A DNA stretch of 64,000 nt from Clostridia bacterium (GTDB taxonomy: Bacteria; Bacillota; Clostridia; Oscillospirales; CAG-272), in the NCBI GenBank assembly GCA_017503285.1, contig JAFVTH010000005.1, positions 50,793 through 114,792 on the forward strand. Direction: 5' to 3'. The first letter of the stretch is position 1, and every line of letters begins with the position of its first letter. The position numbers and the translations under genes were made by a program. Below the pieces are notes generated by a model. It was not told where the DNA came from and searched no databases. It saw only the letters and a list, made by a program, of their open reading frames with translations. Of the stretch, positions 9,655-17,889 are shown piece by piece.

Positions 9655-10941
9655 TTACTTTGCCAAATTGCTTGTATAATTTGCGAGTGTGTTTTTTATC
9701 ATTTGACAGTTTGTTTTGCTGTCGTGGTTCTTTTTTGCAAGCGCAAGGGCGTTTGCCACGATCTGCTTGCGTTTATTTTCGTTTTCTATAAGCTCCTTAA
9801 GGCCTGCCTCAAGGTCTTTTTTATCTGTTATACAAAATGCTGCATCGTTTTCATTAAGATACTCTATTGATGCAATTTCCTTAGGTCCATATGCCAAAAT
9901 CGGCGTGCCTGAGGCAAGCGAGTCTGCAATCTTTGTAGACACAGAATATGCCACGCTTTTTCTTGTCCCCTCATCAAAGGATTCTGTATGGATAACTGCC
10001 AAGGAGCTACCCATTACTCTAAGTACCTCATCAGCCCCGATTTTACCATGGAATTTTATTCCGTTTTCCTCGGTTAGATCAGCAAGAATCTCAGGTCTTG
10101 ACTCGGCAGAATAAACGTCTATATACTCCGGCTTACCAGCGCAGTCAAGAGCCTTTAATGCTCTGCCCATATCTATTAGCTGCTCGTTTCTCTTGTAGCC
10201 TAGATTGCCAATATATGATATTGCGTTTGTTTTTTCATACACAAGCGGCTCGCTAATTGTTGACGGCGTGCAAAGCGTATGATAAGGCTTTTTGAAAAGC
10301 GCGCCATAGTCCTTGCCCATTTTTTCGCAAATTGGATATATACAGCTTGCATAGTCCATTGTCCTTTTTACGTGCTTCATAAAGCGCTTATGCTCAGCCT
10401 TGCCACCAAGCTTCTTTTCATTTTTGTTGAAAAGGTAGTAGTCATCCATACAAGAAACAACCAAGGGTATTTCCTTGTATTTTGCAAGCTCATATGCAAT
10501 ATCGTAAATAAAGTAGTAGTCGCCTGAAGCCAAAAAGATTACATCCGGATTAAACTCGTCCACCCAATTAAGAAGCTTTTTTGTCTTCCACTTACCCATT
10601 TTCCACCAAAGGTTACGGCAAAAATATGTAAATGGAGTTCTTTTTCTTGCCCTTTGGTAAAGCTTGGCAGTTGTACCTGTATCGGTCCTTGCTTCATTAC
10701 GGTCTCTTTGTATGTGCTCCTCGGTGAAAATAGTGCCTGTTTTTCTTGTGAAAATAGACTTTATCATTTCCTTGTCGGTTATACGATAGTAATTATGACA
10801 AGCATCACTTGTTGGCACCTCGCTATGCACATAAAGCTGAGCTATATCTTTTGTATTCCAGCCTCTAAAATACGAAGACAGGGTCTTACCCATATTTGAG
10901 GTCCTTGAAAACACATTGTGGCTTATCACCAAAATATTCAT
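9655..10941 (-). CDS. Glycosyltransferase, GT-B fold, GT4-like
   Basis: The 428-residue product has an N-terminus (MNILVISHNVFSR) and a C-terminal half (SVSTKIADSLASGTPILAYG) typical of GT-B glycosyltransferases. It is more divergent than the other GT4 members here: the EX7E motif is not clear, and about 60 extra basic residues sit near 90-130. It overlaps the upstream glycosyltransferase by four bases (ATGA). Donor and acceptor are not readable. Confidence 0.75.
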   Translation of the reverse strand: MNILVISHNVFSRTSNMGKTLSSYFRGWNTKDIAQLYVHSEVPTSDACHNYYRITDKEMIKSIFTRKTGTIFTEEHIQRDRNEARTDTGTTAKLYQRARKRTPFTYFCRNLWWKMGKWKTKKLLNWVDEFNPDVIFLASGDYYFIYDIAYELAKYKEIPLVVSCMDDYYLFNKNEKKLGGKAEHKRFMKHVKRTMDYASCIYPICEKMGKDYGALFKKPYHTLCTPSTISEPLVYEKTNAISYIGNLGYKRNEQLIDMGRALKALDCAGKPEYIDVYSAESRPEILADLTEENGIKFHGKIGADEVLRVMGSSLAVIHTESFDEGTRKSVAYSVSTKIADSLASGTPILAYGPKEIASIEYLNENDAAFCITDKKDLEAGLKELIENENKRKQIVANALALAKKNHDSKTNCQMIKNTLANYTSNLAK

Positions 10942-12152
10942 TTATTTTCTGTTAGCCTTTCAATTTCTTCGATCAATTTCGGATATGTTTTTTGCCTATC
11001 AAAATATTTTTCAAACATAGCAAGTGAATTTTGTCTCATGCTTTGACGCAGCGAGTTATCGTTGTAAAGCTTACAAATCGCTTCTGCAACCATATCTACA
11101 TTTCCATTTTCTACATTTATTCCTGCTTGATTTTCTTCAAGAAGCCTTCTATATTCCTCGCTATTTTGAGTATTGACAACCGGCGTTCCTGCCGCTGCGT
11201 AATCAGACACCTTGTTGATAATAGATGATACAGACTTTCCAACAATAGGGTTAACAGCCACATCGCACTCCTTGAGGGTGCACATCATTTCGCCATATTC
11301 AAGAAGGCCGGTAAATACACAGTTAACGCCCTTTGATATGCCATACTCCTCATATTCGTTTTTCAAAACACCGTCACCCATAACATAAAACACTATGTTG
11401 TCAATGTTTTTGTCTTTTTTAAGATTAGAAAGTGCATCTATCACTAGTTTTATGTCATAACTATGCCCTAGCGCGCCTACATATCCAACCCAAAACTCAT
11501 TTTCCGGCTTAACAACTCGCTTACCGGCAACCTTTTCTTCAACCAAAAGGCTATCTGTTCCTATGTAAATGCTGAGGCCATGACAATCTTCATTGCTCTT
11601 TTTACCAAACGCAACATATGTATCAGAAACAGCCATTATAGTGTCAGCACGGCTATAAATACGCTCCGCCTGCTTTTTCATAGGATAAAACAATATATCA
11701 GAAACAACAGGAATATCAAGAGCCATTTTGAATGCCTCCGGCCATAGGTCCTGAATATCAACAATTACAGGAATGTTGTTTTCCCTTGCATATTTAGTTG
11801 TATAATCTGCCACAGACAAGGATGGAACTGAAACTATGATTACATCAGGCTTTTCTTGCGTGCTAAGATATTTTTGCACATTCTTTCCAAACTGCTTATA
11901 GCTGCTTATTCCTTTCAAAGAAATATTTTTTTTGTATCCCTTCTCGTAGCAAAGAGTTGTCTTATAGGGAAGCGTATCTAAGCCTAACTCCTCTACCCTT
12001 CGTTGAGATTTTTTCAGATGACAAAATGTAGAGGTAACTACCTCTAAATCATATTTCTCACACAGCATATCCGCAAAGCTACGATATCTACTACTAGCTT
12101 TCTCGGATTCAAAATGCCAATAATTAGCAACTAATAAAACCTTTTTCTTCAT
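10938..12152 (-). CDS. Glycosyltransferase, GT4-like (WbuB/WcaI-related)
   Basis: A 404-residue GT-B enzyme. The segment DIQDLWPEAFKMAL near residue 150 is a hallmark of the WbuB/WcaI branch of GT4, members of which transfer FucNAc or fucose-type sugars. Further motifs are FWVGYVGALGHSYDIKLVID and NKVSDYAAAGTPVVNT. Since the operon encodes CapE and CapF, transfer of a FucNAc-like residue is a reasonable inference but unproven. It lies 14 bases downstream of the 2-hydroxyacid dehydrogenase gene. Confidence 0.82.
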   Translation of the reverse strand: MKKKVLLVANYWHFESEKASSRYRSFADMLCEKYDLEVVTSTFCHLKKSQRRVEELGLDTLPYKTTLCYEKGYKKNISLKGISSYKQFGKNVQKYLSTQEKPDVIIVSVPSLSVADYTTKYARENNIPVIVDIQDLWPEAFKMALDIPVVSDILFYPMKKQAERIYSRADTIMAVSDTYVAFGKKSNEDCHGLSIYIGTDSLLVEEKVAGKRVVKPENEFWVGYVGALGHSYDIKLVIDALSNLKKDKNIDNIVFYVMGDGVLKNEYEEYGISKGVNCVFTGLLEYGEMMCTLKECDVAVNPIVGKSVSSIINKVSDYAAAGTPVVNTQNSEEYRRLLEENQAGINVENGNVDMVAEAICKLYNDNSLRQSMRQNSLAMFEKYFDRQKTYPKLIEEIERLTENK

Positions 12153-12165
12153 TACCTCTCCTGCT

Positions 12166-13062
12166 TTATACTCTGCTTATAAAATCAAAAATCACTTTGA
12201 AAAGTCTTTCGTTATTTTCCTCTCCGACAAACGAATTATGGGGGGTGATTATAACATTTTTCTTTTCCCATATCTTACTACTCTCGTCAAGCGGCTCTTG
12301 CTCAAACACATCTAAAACCGCGCCACCGAGAATTGTATCAAGTGCTATTTCAAGGGCTTTTTCATCTACAATCGCACCACGCGAAATATTTACAAGTATA
12401 GCTCCCTTTTTCATAAAGGAAAATCTTTCTTTGTCAAAAAGATATTTCGTTTGCTGTGTTAACGGAAGGGTAAGCACTACAATATCTGCGCAAGAAAGTA
12501 GCTTGTCTATATGCTCAATACTGTGTATGTGCCCAAACAGCTCGTCTTCTTTTTCGTGCAAATCTACACCCACGACGTTACAGCCAAACGCCTTAAAGCG
12601 CTTTGCACATTCACCGCCCACATTGCCTGCACCTATAATGCAAACATTTTTAGCATATAACTCTGCTAACCCTCTGTCTTTTTCCCAAATATGCTTCTTT
12701 TGGTTATCAACGAAGCTTGAAAGGTGCTTGTAAAGATATAAAACTCCGGAAACGGCATATTCCGCCATTGGAATGCTATAAACGCCTTTGGCGTTGTTTA
12801 TCTTTATTCCATGAGCTTTTACGTGGTTCATCGGAACTCTGTCATAGCCAGCGCTGGTAAGCTGTATAAATTTTAAGCTTGCAAATTGCTCAATAGAATG
12901 ATGCAAAAAAAGCCCATTACAAATCACACCATCAACCTTATCAGGTCGGATAGGTATATCTCCCTTTTCGTCCGGCATAAAATACACATCAAAGCCCAAG
13001 TCCTTGATTTCTTCTATCTGCTGTGTAGTGTGTTTCCATGCTCCAGTTATTAAAAGCCTCAT
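12166..13062 (-). CDS. D-isomer-specific 2-hydroxyacid dehydrogenase
   Basis: The 298-residue protein has the family nucleotide loop (IIGAGNVGGECAKRF, near residue 142) and the catalytic triad in context: Arg in NISRGAIVDEKAL, Glu in VFEQEPLDE and His in ITPHNSFVGEEN. Members reduce 2-keto acids to D-2-hydroxyacids with NADH. At 298 residues it is somewhat shorter than serA-type enzymes and has no ACT domain, so it is not biosynthetic phosphoglycerate dehydrogenase. Lying next to an HpcH/HpaI aldolase inside the polysaccharide operon, it may make or consume a hydroxy-acid substituent of the glycan (inference). Confidence 0.85.
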   Translation of the reverse strand: MRLLITGAWKHTTQQIEEIKDLGFDVYFMPDEKGDIPIRPDKVDGVICNGLFLHHSIEQFASLKFIQLTSAGYDRVPMNHVKAHGIKINNAKGVYSIPMAEYAVSGVLYLYKHLSSFVDNQKKHIWEKDRGLAELYAKNVCIIGAGNVGGECAKRFKAFGCNVVGVDLHEKEDELFGHIHSIEHIDKLLSCADIVVLTLPLTQQTKYLFDKERFSFMKKGAILVNISRGAIVDEKALEIALDTILGGAVLDVFEQEPLDESSKIWEKKNVIITPHNSFVGEENNERLFKVIFDFISRV

Positions 13063-13082
13063 TATCTTCTCCGTATAGTAAG

Positions 13083-13913
13083 CTATTTTTCTACAATATC
13101 CTTAACTATCTTCTTTATTGATTTTAGATTATTATCATAATCGATTTGTCCACTTGAGCATATTTTTTCAAACTGCCTTATCTCGTTGATCCCCTTGTTA
13201 AATATCCTTTCAATTTCACTTTTGTCTGAAATCATACTGGTATTGCAAAAGCTTCTCGAAAGGATCGCAATACTGGAATTAAGGCGATAATGCTCTGCCA
13301 CAATAAACTTACCCGGTAATAAACCACCCTCCAAAGACGCAAGACCGCCAAAGCCATACGCCAAAGATTTTTGCGCAAATTTTTTGCAAACGTCTTCCAA
13401 AATATTGTTTGTAAGTGGTTCAAACATAAATCTCATTCCATAGCCTAAGCTCAAATCGTTTAAGCCAACAAATGCCTCATCAATCCCGGGTATTTTCAAA
13501 ATTTCATCAATGCTTTCTACTGCTTCAGGTGTTTCAAAGAGAAGCATTGTTTTTGCCCTACCATTCACTGAGCTTACGAATCTACTAACCTCACACGGAC
13601 TTTTGAAATATGGAAGCATTATTATATCTGCACCGGCTTCTACAATGCGTTCTATCTCTTCCTCAGTTGAGCAATATTGGTCGCTTTTATCATGAACAGG
13701 ATTACATCTAACAAGCAGCTCTGCTGTTTTAATGCACTTCCTGATATTAATTACATCTTCTATTGAATGGTGATTCTGTACAGTATCCATACCACCTTGG
13801 CGCTCGCTTTTTCCGATATATTCCATATCAACAAAAATTCTATCCACGCCGGATCTTTCGGCAATACGTGCAACGCAGCAGTCATTTGTTATGTACATAA
13901 GTTTGATTGACAT
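13083..13913 (-). CDS. HpcH/HpaI aldolase-citrate lyase family protein
   Basis: The 276-residue product matches the pyruvate-dependent aldolase/PEP-mutase-like fold: DRIFVDMEYIGKSER near residue 25, LVRCNPVH, the metal-binding Glu of MLLFETPEAVESI near residue 137, and FVGLNDLSLGYG near 168. Family members carry out reversible retro-aldol or related C-C chemistry on pyruvate-containing acids. It lies between the initiating transferase gene (3 bases away) and a 2-hydroxyacid dehydrogenase. That pairing suggests a small two-step module supplying an acidic decoration. The substrate is unknown. Confidence 0.8.
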   Translation of the reverse strand: MSIKLMYITNDCCVARIAERSGVDRIFVDMEYIGKSERQGGMDTVQNHHSIEDVINIRKCIKTAELLVRCNPVHDKSDQYCSTEEEIERIVEAGADIIMLPYFKSPCEVSRFVSSVNGRAKTMLLFETPEAVESIDEILKIPGIDEAFVGLNDLSLGYGMRFMFEPLTNNILEDVCKKFAQKSLAYGFGGLASLEGGLLPGKFIVAEHYRLNSSIAILSRSFCNTSMISDKSEIERIFNKGINEIRQFEKICSSGQIDYDNNLKSIKKIVKDIVEK

Positions 13914-13916
13914 GTT

Positions 13917-14597
13917 TTAACTGTTAACCTCTTCTTTTTCGTTTTCACCAAAAGTCATAGTCTCGCTCTCTGTGCCAACCGTATCAGCATTGGTTTTTTC
14001 GACGGTCGCCCCTTGATTTTCATTATCCTTGTTTGCAAAAACCTTAAATATTGTCATAAAAAAGATTTTTATGTCAAGCCACATAGATACATTATCCACA
14101 TACCAAACATTTAGTTCTATTCTTCTATGCCACTCAACAGTTTTTCTACCATTCACCTGCGCCCATCCTGTAATGCCGGGACGCACCTCGAACATCCTTT
14201 TTTGCTCTTCTGTATATTCATCATAAGGCCATGGATGATATGTAAGAGGTGGACGTGGTCCTATCAGTGCCATATCCCCAACAAAAATATTGAAAAGCTG
14301 TGGAAGCTCATCAAGACTTGTTGCGCGAAGTATTTTACCAATTCTCGTAACTCGACTATCGCCCTTATTGGAATAAACTCCTGTGCCTTGATTCTCCGCG
14401 CCTACGCACATAGAGCGAAATTTGAGAATTTGAAACTCTTTTCCGTTTTTTCCGATCCTTGTCTGTTTAAATAAAACCGGCCCCTTGCTGTCACATTTGA
14501 TGGCGATTGCTATTATGAGCATTGGCAAAGAAAGTAGTATGATGCCAAGGGTTGCCATCCAAAAATCAAAGAATCTTTTAAAACCGTTTTTGTACAT
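13917..14597 (-). CDS. Initiating sugar-phosphate transferase (polyprenyl-phosphate, WcaJ/PglC family)
   Basis: First gene of the polysaccharide operon. It carries the bacterial sugar transferase core: one N-terminal membrane helix (residues 8-30), FKQTRIGKNGKEFQILKFRS, ATSLDELPQLFNIF, MALIGPRPPL and RPGITGWAQVNGR. These enzymes transfer a sugar-1-phosphate to undecaprenyl phosphate to begin the repeat unit. I use the ATG at 14597, because GGAG lies six bases before it; the in-frame ATG at 14609 overlaps that site's context and has none of its own. An acidic, threonine-rich tail of about 35 residues follows the catalytic core and is unusual for the family. Confidence 0.9.
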   Translation of the reverse strand: MYKNGFKRFFDFWMATLGIILLSLPMLIIAIAIKCDSKGPVLFKQTRIGKNGKEFQILKFRSMCVGAENQGTGVYSNKGDSRVTRIGKILRATSLDELPQLFNIFVGDMALIGPRPPLTYHPWPYDEYTEEQKRMFEVRPGITGWAQVNGRKTVEWHRRIELNVWYVDNVSMWLDIKIFFMTIFKVFANKDNENQGATVEKTNADTVGTESETMTFGENEKEEVNS

Positions 14598-14642
14598 TGT
14601 TTTCTCCATATTATATATTAATAAAAATTTTCATATAAATTA

Positions 14643-14671
14643 ATTATAATAAAATAAACGTGAGTTGTCAA
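14643..14671 (-). promoter_or_regulatory. Consensus sigma-A promoter of the polysaccharide operon
   Basis: On the minus strand, TTGACA (14666-14671) and TATAAT (14643-14648) are separated by exactly 17 bases. Both hexamers are perfect. The leader to the first start codon is about 40 bases. Confidence 0.9.
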
Positions 14672-14704
14672 CAGAATTTGCCAATTTAGAACGAATTAGA
14701 TTAA

Positions 14705-14734
14705 AAAAGGAAGACCCGCTAAGGTCTTCCTTTT
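14705..14734 (-). terminator. Rho-independent terminator, minus strand
   Basis: The arms 14707-14716 and 14723-14732 (AAGGAAGACC/GGTCTTCCTT) pair perfectly around a six-base loop. On the minus strand a run of T follows. It would stop transcripts coming from the cyclophilin gene through the repeat region, just before the polysaccharide promoter. Confidence 0.8.
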
Positions 14735-14780
14735 GCTTGCTATGTGATTGTTTTTCTCTTGTTTGTCCTCTCATATGCGA

Positions 14781-15182
14781 AGAGCAACGCAGTATTTTGA
14801 AGTCTATTGTGCCCTTTTAGGTGCAAGAAGCAAGTAGTTCAAGGCCCACGCGAACCCCCAACGCTCATGCTTCGCTTTGAGGAACCCCGGGCGCACCGGA
14901 GTTGACAGATGATGGCGTACGTTTTGTACGTCGAATTTGTCAACGAGGAGCAACGCAACCAAGTTAAATAAGGTCAAGAGGCAAGCATTTCTAGGCGCAC
15001 CGCAGGCACTTGGGTGCAGGCGTACCCATTGTACGTCAAGGTCAGTGCCGAGGAGCAACAAAGCATTTTGAAGTCTATTGTGCCATTTTAGGTGCAAGAA
15101 GCAAGTAGTTCAAGGCGCACCGGAGTTGGCAGATGATGGCGTACATTTTGTACGTCGAATTTGTCAACGAGGAGCAACGCAG
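14781..15182. repeat. Three tandem units of a structured repeat
   Basis: No gene is supported here. Three units share the flank GAGGAGCAAC and a central hairpin with an inner CGTAC/GTACG stem. The outer stem is GTTGACA/TGTCAAC in unit A (14901-14944), GGCACT/AGTGCC in unit B (15005-15049) and GTTGGCA/TGTCAAC in unit C (15125-15168). Units A and C also share a 50-base stretch with a GGTGC/GCACC pair (14820s and 15090s); unit A carries about 40 extra bases there. Compensating changes in the outer stem point to conserved structure. It may lie in the 3' untranslated region of the cyclophilin transcript, or be a separate RNA or DNA element. Confidence 0.7.
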
Positions 15183-15208
15183 AAATACGCAGCTTATTGC
15201 GACTAAAA

Positions 15209-15925
15209 TTAGTGGGAGGCGTGTATGGAAATACTCTTTATAACAGGTCTATTTGCTACTTCAACTGCACCATTGTCGCCTGTTTTGATTTCGTCGCAAA
15301 GCTTGTTGATTATATCAAGTCCACTTGTTACTTTACCGAAGGCTGCATACTTTCCGTCAAGGGAATATGAGTTGTTTTCACTTGTCTCATCAACGATGAA
15401 GAATTGGCTTGAGGCACTGTTATATACGTTTGTTCTTGCCATGGAGATTGTGCCCGCAACGTGTGGAATGTTGTTATTAAAGCCGTTTGCCTTAAATTCG
15501 CCATAGATGGTGTCGGCATCCTTTTCTTTACCGTCCTTATCAAAGCCGCCACCCTGAGCCATAAAGCCATCCATAATTCTATGGAAGGTAAGTCCGTCAT
15601 AAAAGCCTTCATTTGCCAGCTTTACAAAGTTTGCAACGGTTTCCGGTGCTTCATTACCATAAAGCTCAATGTGTACAGTTCCATAGCCCTCGATTTCCAA
15701 GGAGGCGTGGTGTGTAACAGTAAGGTCAGGTATGCTATCGTTTGCTTGAATATACTTAACGAGGGAAACAACACCCCAAATAATAAGCGCCAAAGCTACT
15801 ATTGCAGCCACAGCGATAAGGGTGGGGATAAGGATTTTGTTTACCCTTTGCGCCTTTTTCCTTCTTTCCTGCTCAAGGCGCTGCTGCTTGGTTCTTTCAG
15901 TTACATAGTTATTATTCTTTGCCAT
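15209..15925 (-). CDS. Membrane-anchored cyclophilin-type peptidyl-prolyl cis-trans isomerase
   Basis: The 238 residues comprise a basic cytoplasmic N-terminus, one membrane helix (residues 30-55) and an external cyclophilin domain. Motifs include FVKLANEGFYDGLTFHRIM, MAQGGGF, GTISMART and SASSQFFIV, containing the expected catalytic Arg, Phe, Met and Gln positions. It would fold proteins outside the cell membrane. The start is supported by AAGGAG nine bases upstream. It follows a 56-residue membrane protein gene by 10 bases and shares its promoter. Confidence 0.9.
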   Translation of the reverse strand: MAKNNNYVTERTKQQRLEQERRKKAQRVNKILIPTLIAVAAIVALALIIWGVVSLVKYIQANDSIPDLTVTHHASLEIEGYGTVHIELYGNEAPETVANFVKLANEGFYDGLTFHRIMDGFMAQGGGFDKDGKEKDADTIYGEFKANGFNNNIPHVAGTISMARTNVYNSASSQFFIVDETSENNSYSLDGKYAAFGKVTSGLDIINKLCDEIKTGDNGAVEVANRPVIKSISIHASH

Positions 15926-15935
15926 AATTTTCTCC

Positions 15936-16106
15936 TTAAAAAGAAAGGGCTACTGCCAAAAAAATAAGGGACAAGCCAATTGCTGAGGCAAGACAAGCCA
16001 CGAGAATCAAGACGTTGCGTTTTCTGATGGACTCCTCTTCCTTTTTTTCAAGCTCGGCTTGCTTTTTTGGAGATATCCAATTGCTGTTTTTGCGTTTTTT
16101 AGCCAT
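15936..16106 (-). CDS. Small basic single-pass membrane protein (56 aa), unknown function
   Basis: Reading the complement from the ATG at 16106 gives 56 residues: a basic and acidic head (MAKKRKNSNWISPKKQAELE, then KKEEE) and one hydrophobic helix at residues 31-56. The stop lies 10 bases before the cyclophilin start, and a promoter lies directly upstream, so the two form an operon. The head resembles that of the cyclophilin (MAKNNNYVTERTKQQRLEQE) in charge pattern. I do not recognise the family. Confidence 0.75.
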   Translation of the reverse strand: MAKKRKNSNWISPKKQAELEKKEEESIRKRNVLILVACLASAIGLSLIFLAVALSF

Positions 16107-16138
16107 TTTTAGCCCTCACAATCAGTTTTTACTTATCT

Positions 16139-16167
16139 AGTATAGCACACGCTCCGTCTTTAATCAA
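16139..16167 (-). promoter_or_regulatory. Promoter of the small membrane protein-cyclophilin operon
   Basis: On the minus strand, TTGATT (16162-16167), a 17-base spacer and TATACT (16139-16144). It is divergent from the SCIFF promoter about 35 bases away. Confidence 0.75.
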
Positions 16168-16201
16168 TAAATTTTTTGTTACATTTTTCACCTTTTCTGT
16201 A

Positions 16202-16230
16202 TTGACATAGTAAATTTGATGTGATATACT
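16202..16230 (+). promoter_or_regulatory. Promoter of the SCIFF operon
   Basis: TTGACA (16202-16207), a 17-base spacer and TATACT (16225-16230). The precursor start codon follows 32 bases later, behind a GGAGG site. Confidence 0.85.
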
Positions 16231-16262
16231 TTCTATAACGAAATGATTTCGGAGGATTTACT

Positions 16263-16412
16263 ATGGAACACATTAAGACAATTAAGACCGGTAACCTTTG
16301 TGAAAGCGCAAAGAACGGTGGTTGTGGCGAGTGCCAAACCTCTTGCCAATCTGCTTGCAAGACAAGCTGTGGTATCGCTAACCAAGCGTGCGAGAATAGC
16401 GACAGAAAGTAA
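16263..16412 (+). CDS. scfA: SCIFF ranthipeptide precursor (six cysteines in forty-five residues)
   Basis: The 49-residue peptide contains the family signature GGCGECQTSCQSACKTSC at residues 19-36. Cysteines lie at positions 13, 21, 24, 28, 32, 36 and 43. SCIFF peptides are ribosomally made, and a radical SAM enzyme forms thioether links from Cys to non-alpha carbons of acceptor residues. The maturase is the next gene. The peptide is nearly universal in Clostridia and its cellular role is still unclear. Cys13 is an extra cysteine before the usual six. GGAGG lies seven bases upstream of the ATG. Confidence 0.95.
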   Translation: MEHIKTIKTGNLCESAKNGGCGECQTSCQSACKTSCGIANQACENSDRK

Positions 16413-16432
16413 TTAATACGCACATTAAATCT

Positions 16433-16461
16433 GGACTGCTAAGGCACTACCTTGGCAGTCC
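16433..16461 (+). terminator. Hairpin between precursor and maturase, probable partial terminator
   Basis: GGACTGCTAAGG (16433-16444) pairs with CCTTGGCAGTCC (16450-16461) with one wobble. A short T-rich stretch (CTTTTATT) follows. It probably lets only some transcripts continue into the maturase gene, favouring the precursor. Confidence 0.65.
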
Positions 16462-16492
16462 GCTTTTATTGTAAAAACAAAACGGAGATTTT

Positions 16493-17872
16493 ATGGTACA
16501 TCAATATAAGCTTGGTGGGTATAACATTGTTTTGGATATCTGCTCCGGCGGAGTTCACGTGGTTGACGATGTTGCCTACGATATTATCGAAATATACGAA
16601 AAACAGACACAGGGTCAGGTTATTTCTCAAATGTGTGAGAAATACGAGGGCAAAAACGGCATTACCAAGGAGGATATTGCAGCTTGCTATGAGCAGGTTA
16701 CAGCTCTTAAGGAAAACGGGGAGCTTTTCACCCCCGATACCTTTGAGCCTATGGCAAACAAGCTAAAGGAAAAGACCTCCGGGGTTATAAAGGCACTTTG
16801 CCTACATGTTGCCCACACCTGTAATCTAAACTGCTCCTACTGCTTTGCCTCACAGGGCAAGTATCACGGAGAGCGCGCTGTTATGTCGCTTGAGGTTGGT
16901 AAGCGTGCCCTTGACTTTCTTGTTGAAAACTCCGGCACAAGGCATAACCTTGAGGTTGACTTCTTTGGCGGAGAGCCACTTATGAACTTCCAAATGGTTA
17001 AGGACCTGGTGGCTTACGCACGAGAAATTGAGAAAAAGCATAATAAGAACTTTAGATTTACTCTTACAACAAACGGTGTTTTAATTGACAAGGATGTAAT
17101 AGACTTTGCCAACAAGGAAATGAGCAACGTGGTGCTTTCTCTTGACGGACGCAAGGAGATACACGACAGATATAGGGTTGACTATCTTGGTAACGGCAGC
17201 TGGGACAAGATTGTGCCAAAGTTTAAGGAGCTTGTTGACGCAAGAGGCGGTAAAGGCTACTATATGCGTGGCACATTTACACACGCTAACCCTGATTTTC
17301 TTAACGATATTAAGGTAATGCTTGACCTGGGCTTTAATGAGCTTAGCATGGAGCCTGTTGTTTGCGCAAAGGGCGACAAGGAGGAGCTTACCGAGGAGGA
17401 CTTTCCTGTGGTTTGCAAGCAATATGAGGAGCTTGCAGAGCTTATGATAGATAAGCGCCGTCAGGGTAAGGAATTTACCTTCTACCACTATATGATTGAC
17501 CTAAAGGGCGGACCCTGTATCTATAAAAGGATATCCGGCTGTGGCTCGGGAACTGAATATATGGCTGTTACACCTTGGGGAGATTTGTATCCTTGCCACC
17601 AATTTGTCGGCGAAGAAAAATACAAGCTTGGCGACATTTGGCAGGGCGTTACAAACAAAGAGGCACAAAAGGAATTTGCCGATTGTAATGTTTATGCAAG
17701 ACCCGATTGTAAGGACTGCTGGGCTAAGCTATACTGCTCCGGCGGTTGTGCAGCAAACGCATACCACGCAACCGGTAGTGTGCGCGGTGTTTACGAATAC
17801 GGCTGTAGATTATTCAGAAAGCGTATGGAATGCGCAATTATGGTAGCAATTGACAAGGCACTTAACGAATAA
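16493..17872 (+). CDS. scfB: SCIFF maturase, radical SAM thioether-forming enzyme with SPASM domain
   Basis: The 459-residue protein begins with a PqqD-like precursor-recognition region (residues 1-80). The radical SAM motif CNLNCSYC follows at residues 110-117, then DFFGGEPLMNF and LSLDGRKEIHDRY. The C-terminal SPASM region carries the auxiliary Fe-S cysteines, including CGSG, PCHQF, DCKDCWAKLYCSGGC and GCRLF. It binds the SCIFF leader and installs thioether bonds. It is 80 bases downstream of scfA in the same transcript. Length and motif order match the family well. Confidence 0.95.
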   Translation: MVHQYKLGGYNIVLDICSGGVHVVDDVAYDIIEIYEKQTQGQVISQMCEKYEGKNGITKEDIAACYEQVTALKENGELFTPDTFEPMANKLKEKTSGVIKALCLHVAHTCNLNCSYCFASQGKYHGERAVMSLEVGKRALDFLVENSGTRHNLEVDFFGGEPLMNFQMVKDLVAYAREIEKKHNKNFRFTLTTNGVLIDKDVIDFANKEMSNVVLSLDGRKEIHDRYRVDYLGNGSWDKIVPKFKELVDARGGKGYYMRGTFTHANPDFLNDIKVMLDLGFNELSMEPVVCAKGDKEELTEEDFPVVCKQYEELAELMIDKRRQGKEFTFYHYMIDLKGGPCIYKRISGCGSGTEYMAVTPWGDLYPCHQFVGEEKYKLGDIWQGVTNKEAQKEFADCNVYARPDCKDCWAKLYCSGGCAANAYHATGSVRGVYEYGCRLFRKRMECAIMVAIDKALNE

Positions 17873-17889
17873 TATTTCAAGGGGGTTTT

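Noticed and set aside
14804-15097. 97-residue open frame on the minus strand
   Set aside because: It lies entirely within the structured tandem repeats, and its codons follow the repeat, not a protein pattern.
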